A stretch of 64,000 nt of DNA from Orientallactaga sibirica (taxonomy: Eukaryota > Chordata > Mammalia > Rodentia > Dipodidae), in the NCBI GenBank assembly GCA_036365145.1, contig JAEOAD010000018.1, forward strand, positions 7,954,001-8,018,000, written 5' to 3'. Under the pieces are notes generated by a model. It saw nothing but the letters and a program-made list of their open reading frames with translations. It was not told the DNA's origin and searched no databases. Numbering within the stretch: position 1 is the first letter of the stretch; each line of letters begins with the position of its first letter. Shown here in pieces: positions 34,634-44,800 of the stretch. A program made the position numbers and the translations under genes.

Positions 34634-37600
34634 ATGGCAGGGATTAAATCAAATCTCACAGTTATTATCCTTAATATTAATGGCCTTAATTCACACATCA
34701 AGAGACATAAGCTGACAGGATGGATCAGAAAAGTAGACCTCTCAATCTGCTGTCTTCAGAAAACCCACCTCACCACTAAAGACAGATACCTTCTCAGGGT
34801 GAAAGGGTGGAAAATGATATTCAAAGCAAACAGAAATAAGAAACAAGCAGGTGTAGCTATACTAATATCAGATAAAACAGACTTAAAAAAAAGTAATCAA
34901 AAAAGACAAAGAAGGCCACTTCTTACTTGTCAGGGGAATGATCCAACAAGAGGATATCAAAATCATCAATCTATTTGCACCAAACACAGGTGCAGCACAA
35001 TTCATAAAACAAAACCTATTTGACAACAAAACAGAAATAACCACCAACACTATCATAATCAAGGACTTCAATACTACACTATCAGCAATAGATGGATCAT
35101 CCAAACAGAAAATTAACAGGTAGGTAAGACAGCTCAACAACACTATAGAGCAATTAGACCTAACAGACATCTACAGAACATTCTAGCCCAAATCCACAGA
35201 TTACACATTCTTCTCAGCAGCCCATGGAACCATCTCTAAAATAGATTATATATTGGGCCAGAAAGACTGCCTCCATATTTTTAGGAAAATACATAATTTC
35301 CTGAATGATATCAGACCACAATGCTGTAATGCTGGAAATTAACAACAAAAGATGTGCCAGGAATCCCTCTGCTTCCTGAAAACTGAGAACACACTTTTAA
35401 ACAATAAATGGGTTGTGGATGAAATAAAGAATGAAACTGAAAAATTTCTAGAATTAAACAACAATGAGAACACACCATACCAATAGTTATGGGACACAAT
35501 GAAGGCAGTCCTTAGGGGAAAAATCATAGCACTAAATGCCTTCATAACAAAGACAGAGAGATCCCAAATCAATAACCTAACCATCCACCTAAAGGCATTG
35601 AACAAACAAGAAGAAGCCAACCTGAATAGGTCCAGACAGAAATAAATAATTAAGATCAGAGCAGAAATTAATGAATTGGAAATAAATAAGAGAATTGATG
35701 AAACAAAGAGCTGGTTCTTTGAAAAAATAAACAACATTGATAAACCACTGGCCAATTTGATTTAATAAAAAAAAGAGACACTTCAAATGAACAAAATTAG
35801 AAACAAGAAGGGAGAGATCACAACAGACATAAGTGAAATTGGGAGAATCATCAAGATTTATTTCAAAAACCTCTACTCCACAAAACAGTAGAATATGGAG
35901 GAAAAAGATGAATTCCTGGACACATACCACCTACCAAAGCTAAACCCAGAGCAGATTAATCTCCTAAACAAACTTATCACAATCATCAAGAATTAAAAGG
36001 TACTCAAACACCTCCCCAAAAAGAAGAGTCCAGGACCAGATGGCTTCTCAGCTGAATTCTATCAAACCTTCATGGAAGAACTGAAACCAATTTTTCTCAA
36101 ACTGTGCCACACAATCAGAGAACAGGGTAAGATCCCCAACTCCTTCTATGAAGCTAGCATCACCCTAATACCAAAACCAGGCATAGATGCCACAAGAAAA
36201 GAAAACTATAATCCTATTTCCCTGGTGAATTTAGATGCAAAGATCTTGAACAAAATCCTCACAAACCATATTCACCAACACATCAAAAGATTTATCCACC
36301 TTGATCAAGCAGGCTTCATCCCAGGAATGCAGGGGTTGGTTCAACATATGGAAATCTGTCAAGGTATTACACCACATCAATAAGCTTAAACACAAAAACT
36401 ACATGATCATTTAGATTGATGCAGAAAAGGCCTTTGACAAAATACAACATCACTTCATGATCAAAACATTGGAAAGAAAAGGCATGGATGTTTTATATCT
36501 CAACATAATGAAGGCTATATATGAAGCTGCTAAAGCCCAAGTACTACTTAATGGGGAAAGACTGAAGGAATTCCCATTGAGATCAGGAACAAGACGGGGT
36601 GCCCACTCTCTCCTCTACTCTTCAACATAATACTGGAAGTCCTATATCAAGCAATAAGACAGGAGAAAGAAGTAAAAGGGATACAAATTGGAAAGGAAGA
36701 AGTTAAATTAGCCCTATTTGCAGACAACATGATTCTATACATAAGTGACCCAAGAACCTCCATCTCAAAACTCTTAAAGGTGATTAACTCCTTCAGCAAA
36801 GTAGTAGGATACAAGATCAATGCACAAAAATCAGTAGCCTTTCTATGTGCAAAAGACAAAGATAAAGAAAAAGAAATAAGCAACATTGTCCCATTCTCAA
36901 TAGCAACAAAAAAATAAAATAACTTGGAATAACATTAACCGAGGAAGTGAAAGTCCTATACAATGAAAACATAAAAGCACTAAAGAAAGAAATTGAGGAG
37001 GACATGCAAAAATGGAAAGACTTCCCATGCTCCAGGATAGGCAGAATTAACATTGTGAAAATGGCAACCTTACCAAAAGAATTATGTAGATTTAATGCAA
37101 TACCAATAAAAATCCCAACTTCTTTCTTCACAGAGATAGAAAAAAACTATCTCAAAATTCATATGGAATGGCAAAAGGCTTAGGATATCCAAACATATCC
37201 TCAGCAAAAGAAATTCCTTTGAAGGCATCACCATACCTGATCTAAAGCTATACAACAAAGCCATAGTAATAAAAACAACATGGTACTGGCATAAAAACAG
37301 TAATATAGACCAACAGAACAGAATAGAGGACCCAGACTCTGGTTCAAGTAACTACAGCTACTTGATATTTGACAAAGGCCCTATCAATATAGACTTGAAA
37401 AAAGATAGCATCTTCAGCAAATGGTGCTAGACAAACTGGACAACCAAATGTGGGAAAATGAAACTCGATCCACACATCTCACCATGCACAAAAATCAGGT
37501 CCAAATGGATCAAAGACCTCAATATAAGACTGGAAACACTACTACTACTGGAAGAAAAATAGGAGGAACTTTCCATGATATAACAGTGGGAAAAGACTTC

Positions 37601-38449
37601 CTGAACAAAACCCCAGTAGCTCAGGAAATTAAACAATCACTGAACCATTGGGATCACATGAAGCTGAAAAGTTTTTTTCACACACACCATATATAACACA
37701 CAATAACCAGAGCCAACATATTACCCACAGAATGGGAGAAATTTTTTGCCAACAATACAACTGACAGAGGCCTAATATCTAGAATTTACAAAGAACTCAA
37801 AACCTAAACAATAAAGTCAAACAACCCACTCACAAAATGGGGCAGAGAACTGCACAGGGATTTCTCAGATCAAGAAATACAAATGGCAAACATACACTTA
37901 AGAAAATGTTCAACATCCCTAATCATCAGAAATGCAAATTAAAACAACTATGAGATTCCACTTTACCCCAGTAAGGATAGCTAACATTAAAAAAACTAAT
38001 GACAACAAATGCCGGAGACAGTGTTGAGAAGTAGGAACCCTCTTTCACTGTTGGTGGGAATGTAAGATGGTACAACCACTATGGAAATCAGTATGGAGAC
38101 TCCTAGAAAGGATGACTATAGACCCACCAACAGATCCAGTTATTCCTTTACTGGGTATTTACACTAAAAGCTCCAAGCCTCAGATCAAAGAGATTTGCTC
38201 AACCATGTTTATAGCTGCTCAATTCAAAATAGCTAAGAGCTGGAATCAACCCAGATGTCTATCATTAGATGAATGGATAACAAAGATGTGGTATATCTAC
38301 ACTATGGAATTCTACACAGAAGTAAGGAAAAAAATGACACAATGAAATTTGAAGAAAAATGGTCGAACTTAGAAAAGACCATTCTTAGTGAACTCACACA
38401 ATCACAGAAAGATAATCATTGCATGGTCTCACTCATCTGTGGCTCCTAA
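34634..38449 (+). pseudogene. L1 ORF2 (endonuclease-reverse transcriptase), degenerate
   Basis: Begins ATGGCAGGGATTAAATCAAA (MAGIKSNL). Endonuclease region 34634-35360, reverse transcriptase about 36000-36900, C-terminal part to a TAA at 38447-38449. The endonuclease motif usually QETH reads QKTH (Lys codon 34760-34762), and the reverse-transcriptase FADD motif reads FADN (36717-36728). Several stops and frameshifts split it. Confidence 0.88.
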
Positions 38450-38828
38450 CCTGAATCTGCCCATAATGCTGTCACACCTAATAAGCATCTTGAGGACTGG
38501 ACAATAGGAAGGGTGGAATGGGAGGGGAGGGTAAGTTTGGGGGGGACACAAATCAGGACCCAAATGGAAAAAGGTACCATAAAATCCTATATAATGAAAG
38601 ACAGGCTAAAAGATTTAACCTTCAGCAGGCCCTTAGAGGGAAAACCTGAACTGCAGGGTCCTGATGAAGACATCATGAAGACTAACCTTAATTTTTTCCT
38701 GTTTCTCTCTATATATCTCTCTTTCCCCCCTCTTCTCTCTGTACTCACTTTCTCTTTTATATTACTTATCTTTTTTTTCACATTATGAGCATATCTAATA
38801 AAATAAATAATAAATTTAAAAATAAAAA
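38450..38828 (+). other. L1 3' UTR with G-rich tract
   Basis: The G-rich run at about 38507-38547 (several GGG groups) is a usual mark of L1 3' UTRs, followed by a CT-rich stretch and the A-rich tail. Confidence 0.85.
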
Positions 38829-38966
38829 TCCAGGCATGGTGGTGCAGGCCTTTAATCCCAGCACTCAGGAGGCAGAGGTAGGAGGATCACCATGAGTTCG
38901 AGGCCACCCTGAGATGACATAGTGAATTCCAGGTCACCCTGAACTGGAGTGAGACCCTACCTCGAA
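38829..38966 (+). repeat. B1 SINE
   Basis: CCAGGCATGGTGGTGCAGGC start and full B1 block order; sits immediately after the L1 tail. Confidence 0.95.
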
Positions 38967-39255
38967 TAACCAAAGTGATAAAAATAATAATTCTTAGCAA
39001 CCTGTTAGAACCAGGTTTAGCACTAATGTGTATGGTTGGGGTGATCTGGCTTTTTATCTGCAATCTATTTTCCTCCTCTCTTGGAAGACTCATTTAGATT
39101 TCACACAATTCCTGTGAGAGTTACCAAGGTAAACTTAGTCTTTACTTGATCTTTTCTTCATTGATTATTGGGCTGACCACAGCTCCTCAGCCTCCATACA
39201 ATCCCATGTTATCTTGTCCCATTAGTTTATAAATTTTCCAAATAAAAATTTTGCT
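38967..39255. other. No feature seen
   Basis: Unique sequence, presumed intron of the ENPP gene. No downstream exon recognised. Confidence 0.5.
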
Positions 39256-39434
39256 AGGGCTGGAGCAGTTAAGGTGCTTGCCTGCAAAGCTAAGGACCCA
39301 TGTTCAGCTCTCTATATCCCATGTTAGCCAGAACCACAAAGGTGAGACAAGTGCAAGGTCGAACATGCCCACTAGGTGGTGCAAGCATCTGGAGTTCAAT
39401 CACAGTGGCTGAGGCCCTGAAGCACCAATTCTCC

Positions 39435-39471
<37 letters not shown>

Positions 39472-39512
39472 TCTTTCTCTCTCTCTCTCTCTCTCTAAAA
39501 TAAAAAATATTA
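39256..39512 (+). repeat. DIP-type tRNA SINE, 'aaaggtgagacaagtg' subtype
   Basis: Head shortened by a deletion (GGGCTGGAGCAGTTAAGG). The middle (gcccactaggtggtgcaagc) matches the copy at 24436-24658. CT/TTTC-rich run 39436-39495. Confidence 0.92.
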
Positions 39513-39679
39513 CTAAATATGCATGGAAATCTCTTGTATTGTCATTAGTCTAAATTTTTTAATTTGATTGGAATAATACTATATTCCATACTACTTAGAT
39601 TATATACTGTTTATTTAAAATGTCAGGATTTTCCTTCATAGTACACTATGAGGCTAAACCAAAAGGCTAAATTACTTAC
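39513..39679 (-). other. Intron downstream of the ENPP exon
   Basis: AT-rich; GTAAGT donor complement at 39674-39679. Confidence 0.6.
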
Positions 39680-39812
39680 TCCATAATTTCATTTGCTGCA
39701 TCAAAATGGCCATCATAATTACAATCAAATATTGGTCCACTAACCACATTCACTCCATTTCTTCCAACAGCATGTTTTGTAAGAAGCACCCAATGGAAGT
39801 AATTCCACATTT
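39680..39812 (-). CDS. Enpp3: ENPP-family exon, nuclease-like domain (Enpp3 or Enpp3-like)
   Basis: One internal exon read on the minus strand. ENPP3 is a type II membrane ectoenzyme that hydrolyses extracellular nucleotides; this exon falls in its C-terminal nuclease-like domain, not in the phosphodiesterase catalytic site. The exon is 133 bp, preceded by TTTTCAG and followed by GTAAGT, and is open in one frame: 2 nt of a split codon, 43 full codons starting MWNYFH, then 2 nt of another split codon. The core [13 protein letters not shown] followed by NYDGHFDA is the family signature; NYDGHFDA fits ENPP3 better than ENPP1 or ENPP2. Odd points: Trp where ENPP3 has Ser after MWxYFH, Cys where ENPP relatives have Tyr or Phe after GPIFD, and AANEIM where human reads APDEIT. 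No stop or frameshift. Neighbouring exons were not identified, so a diverged duplicate or pseudogene copy remains possible. Confidence 0.78.
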
Positions 39813-40424
39813 CTGAAAATAGAAGAATAAGGTGTTAAAAATTGACTCTATGGACTATGTAAATATTTTCTATTATTATTGCATGTACACACCATCAAAC
39901 TCTTTATCAATTGTCAGTGGATACTGGATAATTCTATGAGTAATCACTGCAATAAAAATAAGTAGTCATGGATTTAGAGATGGAAAAAATGTATTATATT
40001 TAATACATATTTCTATTAATTTTATATTACATTACTTTATATTAATCTCAATTCCACCAACTTATAAAGTGACACATAGGCACATACTTAGTACTTTGAA
40101 AATGTGAAGAAACTCTTCCTTTTGGGTAACACGAGAAACCATATAACCTTTTTGTTTCAGCTTTAATAAGTTTTGAGTCTCTCAGTGTCTACAGCCATCA
40201 CCATAGACAAGCTTCTCTGGCTAGTAGAGACAGCAACACTGATATTATTTCCACCGCATCCTCTGCAATGTTCCTTAGGTCATAATGGGTGTGGCAGAGA
40301 TGACTCATCCATTGCTAAGCAAAGGGACTTTCTCTTCTTCTTGTCACCTTGATGAATTGTGGGTATCATCAGTATTCACTGTCATCTGTGAAAAGTAGGT
40401 CCTCGTACCTAAAGTGAGAACAGG
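39813..40424 (-). other. Sequence upstream of the ENPP exon
   Basis: The acceptor is TTTTCAG ending at 39813. A possible 54-nt upstream exon at 39893-39946 is discussed among the findings. 40175-40424 may be a decayed antisense L1 3' UTR. Confidence 0.4.
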
Positions 40425-40655
40425 GAGCTGAAGATATGGGTCAACAATTAAGGCACTTGTTTATAATGCCTAATGGCCTGAGTTCAATTCCCAGTACCCA
40501 TGTAAAAAGCCAGATGCACAAAGTGGAACATGCGTCTGAATTGTATTTGCAGTGGCTGGAGATCCCAGCATGCCCATTCTCTTTCACTCTCACTCCCTTT
40601 CTTTCTATGTATTTCTCTTTTTCTCTCTCCTTAAAAATAAATTAAAAAAATATTT
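40425..40655 (+). repeat. DIP-type tRNA SINE, diverged
   Basis: Head GGAGCTGAAGATATGGGTCA, body agccagatgcacaaagtgga, tail taaaaataaattaaaaaa. Confidence 0.88.
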
Positions 40656-40974
40656 TTTTAGAGTGGAGTGGGAATAGCATCAATCAATTGATATATATAT
40701 ATGGCAATTTAAGGGTTCCAACATCTCCATTTTGCCAAAGAAAAGTGGCAGCTTCTTTCTAGGTGCAAAGACCTGCCAAGCCATGGACTTTTCACTTGGT
40801 TTTCAGAACCACAAAGGAAAAACATAAAAGAAATAATATAAATTAATCTCATTTCAAAATCTTGTGTGAGATTCTATCTAAAGACCCTTAGGATCAAAGA
40901 CTTATGGCAGTCACATTCCTGAGTCATGTTTTCTATTGACCATTTCTTTCTGCAAAAATTGATGAGGCAAGGAT
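40656..40974. other. No feature seen
   Basis: Unique sequence. Confidence 0.5.
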
Positions 40975-40990
40975 AAAAAACTATACCTTT

Positions 40991-41205
40991 CAGGCTAGAG
41001 AGATGGCTTACTGGTTAAGGTGCCTGCCTCCTAAATCTAAGAACACTGGTTCCAATCTCCAGCAGTTCCAATCTCCAGGTCCCCCGTTTAGCCAGATGCA
41101 AAGTAATGCAAGGGTGCAATGCCCACTTGACCACAAGGGGGCACACACATGTGGATTTCATTCACAGCAGTCGAGAGGCTGCTGGCGTGCCCATCTCTAT
41201 CTGTC

Positions 41206-41239
<34 letters not shown>

Positions 41240-41250
41240 CAAAAAAAAAA
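40991..41250 (+). repeat. DIP-type tRNA SINE, long subtype, 16-bp target duplication
   Basis: The direct repeat AAAAAACTATACCTTT lies at 40975-40990 and 41251-41266. Body carries 'ggttccaatctccag' and a second 'ttccaatctccag', as in the copy at 26347. The CT-rich run is a pure (CT)n. Confidence 0.95.
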
Positions 41251-41266
41251 AAAAAACTATACCTTT

Positions 41267-42469
41267 GATGGTACAGACACATGGGTGCATTTTCTCACAA
41301 GCTGTATTAAAAGCATGAACTTCATAAATTTTTCTGGTTCCATCAAATATCTGTGTTCTTGGTTGCACAGCAGGAGCCTTTGCTGTACAAGGCATTACTT
41401 AGAAAAGAAGATAATAGTTTCAGCATCCAGTAGGTTTCCCATGGTGATATAAAAATGACCAGACTCTTTTGAGGGTGGTTTATTGAAGTGTTTGACAGTG
41501 AGTGTTTATTGTTCACCTTGTTCTTCAAGTAACATCAAATGTTTGTTTTGTTTTCTGTTTTTATTGGTTTTCTTTTAGGTAACCTGGGTGCACTTTAGGA
41601 AGAATATAGAGAATGACAAGAAAAGCTTACTTAAACAAGCCACTTTTAGAATGTGTCCCAAAAGCAGAACTCATTCAAGACAAAACCTACATCTAGCCTG
41701 GTGGATAGAATAGGTCTTAGGTCCCTTATTTTACTGTCAAAGAAACTGAGTAATCAACCGGCCATAAAGTAGGAGAGTACAGGTCAAATTCTTGGCAGTG
41801 GAGGACATCCAGAATAGTAGCTCTTCTCCTTGGAACCTAATGAACATAATGAGCTTGCTCTAGAGACAGGAAGAGCAGATGGGACCAAAGCAGATGGCAT
41901 TTTTATCAGCCCTTCAGCAGAGAAATGGCCATTCAAATCACACAGAGGCAAACAGGGATGACATTTCAAATGCACAGAACAACTGATTAATTAGAATAGG
42001 TGATCAAAAATCAACAGTCCTGTGAATTCTCAGAGCAAGTGATAAAGCCTCCCTTGGATTTTCTGAGCTCTGAAGCAGTGGGAAATAAGTAGGAGTCAGG
42101 CCTCCAAACCTGGAATACTGAGATGTTTTTCATGAATGGGTCAAGTGGACTTTATTGATGGTCTATGGGGTGACAGATTACCTTATATAGCACCACAAAG
42201 AAGAGGCTCATGTAGTCGTGGGGGCCCAAGTCCCATGCCAGGTCTGCTATCTGTAGAGTAAAGGTGTCCTGCAGGTTCCTGCCACTCCCTGGCATGGATA
42301 AGATGTCTGCTAAAATGGCAACAAAAGTTGACAGAAGGCCAGTTATATTTTTGTCCCCAGAACCTGATAATTAAGCACAGAACCATAGATAAGCTCAGAT
42401 AAGTAAGCACAGAACCTCCAGACCCTATGATACACAATCATAAGTGTGCCAACTCATTCATTCTGTTTG
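41267..42469. other. Mostly unique; open 43-codon minus-strand stretch
   Basis: Minus strand 41263-41391 is open from an ATG and ends at a GTATAG donor-like site now inside the SINE target duplication. It matches no ENPP sequence I know. 41730-41790 resembles MIR. Confidence 0.35.
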
Positions 42470-43480
42470 CTTTTTTTAAGTTGAATTTTTTTTATTGACA
42501 ACTTCTTTAATTGTATACAATATCCCATGGTACTTCCCTCCCTCCCCCCACTTTCCCCTTTGAAACTTCACTCTCCATCATATCCCCTGCCCCTCTCAAT
42601 CAGTCTCTATTTTCATTTTGATGTCATGATCTTTTCTTCATATTATGATGGTCTTATGTAGGTAGTGTCAGGCACTGTGAAGTCATGGATGTCCAGGCAA
42701 TTTTATGTCTGGAGGAGCATATTATAGGGAGTCCTACTCTTCCTTTGGCTCTTACATTCTTTCTGCCCCCTCTTCTGCAATGGACCCTGAGCCTTGGAAG
42801 GTAGTTTTTAGATGTTTCAGTGCTGATCACTCCTCTTTTCAGCACCATGGTGCTTCTGAGTCATCCCAAGGTTGTCACCATCTGAAAAGAGAAGCTTCTG
42901 TAACCAAAAGTGAGAGTAGCATTAATACATGGGTGTGGACATTAAGAGAATTGCTTACTAAGCAGTTTGGTGAGCATAGTATATACATTTAGTGAGACAC
43001 CAGTAGACATTACACCCTTAGGGCTCATGACTACCCATGTTATACATTTTCAGTAGCAGGGATGTGTTCCCTCCCATGGAGTGGGCCTCCAGTCCAATTA
43101 GAGAGCAGTTGGTTTCCCCCATAACAAACATGCCACTATTGCACCCATTGGCTCGTTTGGCCTGGCTGGCCAAATTTAAAGCTTGCAGTGTTCACTGTTG
43201 AGTACTTTCAATGGTATTTTCTCTCTCCCATTGAACTGCATACAACATAGCTTTTTCCAACTTTCTGTCAGCTGGTCTTCATGGAGGAGGCTCTCAGCTC
43301 AGCTCCAGCAGGTTTTCTCAGTGAACTTGCCACCCAAGTATGTGGAGTCTTAAGCAATAGGGCCTTACCATCTATTCCTGGTGGGAAACCAAGGGTATTT
43401 GCAATGGCCTATAATGTTTTGGGGATATCTGTGACCTCCCCAGCCAACAACTCACTGTTTGCTTTATACTTAAGAAAATG
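42470..43480 (-). repeat. L1 3' UTR copy (Lx-like), antisense
   Basis: ttttttttattgacaacttc at the 3' end of the element, then ctgcaatggaccctgagcct and ggccttaccatctattcctg, complementing the copy at 29757-30775. Confidence 0.8.
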
Positions 43481-44800
43481 ATATAGCTCTGTGTCTTCTG
43501 GAAATAACACAGGTTCAAATGTGATACAAGCTAGAAGGATGCATGTGTGGGCTGAAAACCCTCCACATATTCTGTCCTTGAACCATGAAACAGGAGGTAT
43601 TGCCATATGTGTTGTGGGGTGGAATGTTCTGTACAGAAAACATGAGTGATCATATTGTTGCTCCTATTATTACACCTCAGAAATGAACAGAAAGGTGTCA
43701 CTGTCAGGCTTCCTGTAACTGCAGCAGGTATCTATGCCAGGTATCTGCTAGAACATATCAGGATATCAGGTGTCCTTAAGCTTCATCATCACAGGGACCT
43801 GTGCTATTTACTATTTGGTGAACAGCAGCAATAACCCAAATAAATGTAAAAACAAAAACAAAACAACAGCAATAACAACAACAAGACAACAAAAACATCA
43901 AAAAGAAATTTCAGAAAAACTTAATGAAGGGAAGAGTCTATCCTGACTTTCAGTGTCTAAGAAGACTTTCATGGCAGGTAAAGTATATGGCAAGAAGCAG
44001 CAAGCACCAGCTTCTCACATCTCCATGAATGAAGCAGGTAAAGTACAGCATGTTGGGCAAGGCTATAACACCTTCCGTCCACAGTCACCCACTTCCTCTA
44101 GAAAAGGTTCCACAACCTTCTTCACAGCACCACTAACTGAGGACCAATTGTTCAAACCACATGAGCCTATGGAGGACATTTTATATTCAATCCACAATGT
44201 TCTACCCTTGGCCTCCATATGCTTCATGGCCATCTCACTATGCAAAATGCATTCAGTCCACTTCAAACGTCCCCATAGTGTTTCCCCATCCCAATCCTTT
44301 TTTAGAAGTCTAAAGTCTCATCTGAGACTCAAGGCAGGCTCTTAATTGTGAGGCCTATAAAATCAAAATGCAACTTACATACTTTCAGTATATAATGGCA
44401 CAGAGTAAACATTCCCTTTTCAAAAGAGAGGAAGGGGGCATGTTAAAGAAGCATTGTACCAAAGTAAGACAAAAACCCAACAGGGTAAAACAAAATTCTG
44501 CAGCTCTATGTCTAGTATTTGGGACTCATGATAAAACTCTTTGGGCTCTAAAAGGTTTAGGTAGCCTCACCCTTCCAGCTCTGCTTCCTGCAGTATTCAC
44601 AGCTCTCTCTTAGAGCACATCTATTTCAAGCTCACAACTTTCCTTAGCAAATATCCCATAGTCCTAGGTTCTCCATTTCCACTTAGGGTTCATCTTAATA
44701 GCTTCATGTCACTGTGTCTCAGGGCTTGCTTGAAAGGATTACAACCCTGTCTCACTGCTTAGCCTCAGCACCTTTCTGGAACTGTGGTGAAGTACTCCTC
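43481..44800. repeat. Unclassified, probably old retroelement-derived DNA
   Basis: 43950-44800 has the texture of old rodent dispersed repeats (cagggtaaaacaaaattctg, tcccatagtcctaggttctc), possibly MaLR internal sequence; orientation and family not settled. The 130-codon frame at 43953-44345 has no recognisable domain. Confidence 0.35.

Larger units (their letters stand above)
31981..38828 (+). mobile_element. Near full-length L1 (about 6.85 kb), inactive
   Basis: Order: 5' UTR starting near TCTGGTCAAGATGGCATCC, GC-rich tandem part, ORF1, ORF2, G-rich 3' UTR, AATAAAATAAATAA tail. It lies antisense to the ENPP exon. Frames are broken in many places and two catalytic positions are changed, so it cannot move by itself. 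No clear target duplication; a B1 begins directly at its tail. Confidence 0.92.

Noticed and set aside
34532..35023. 163-codon frame as a host gene
   Set aside because: It is L1 ORF2 endonuclease sequence (MAGIKSNL start, NINGLNS).
41263..41391. Minus-strand open stretch ending at a GTATAG donor-like site
   Set aside because: Considered as a second ENPP exon, but the peptide does not resemble any ENPP region I know, and 43 open codons can occur by chance.
41003..41452. 149-codon plus-strand open frame
   Set aside because: Mostly SINE sequence including its CT-rich run.
43953..44345. 130-codon open frame
   Set aside because: Lies in probable old repeat DNA, with no recognisable domain or splice context.
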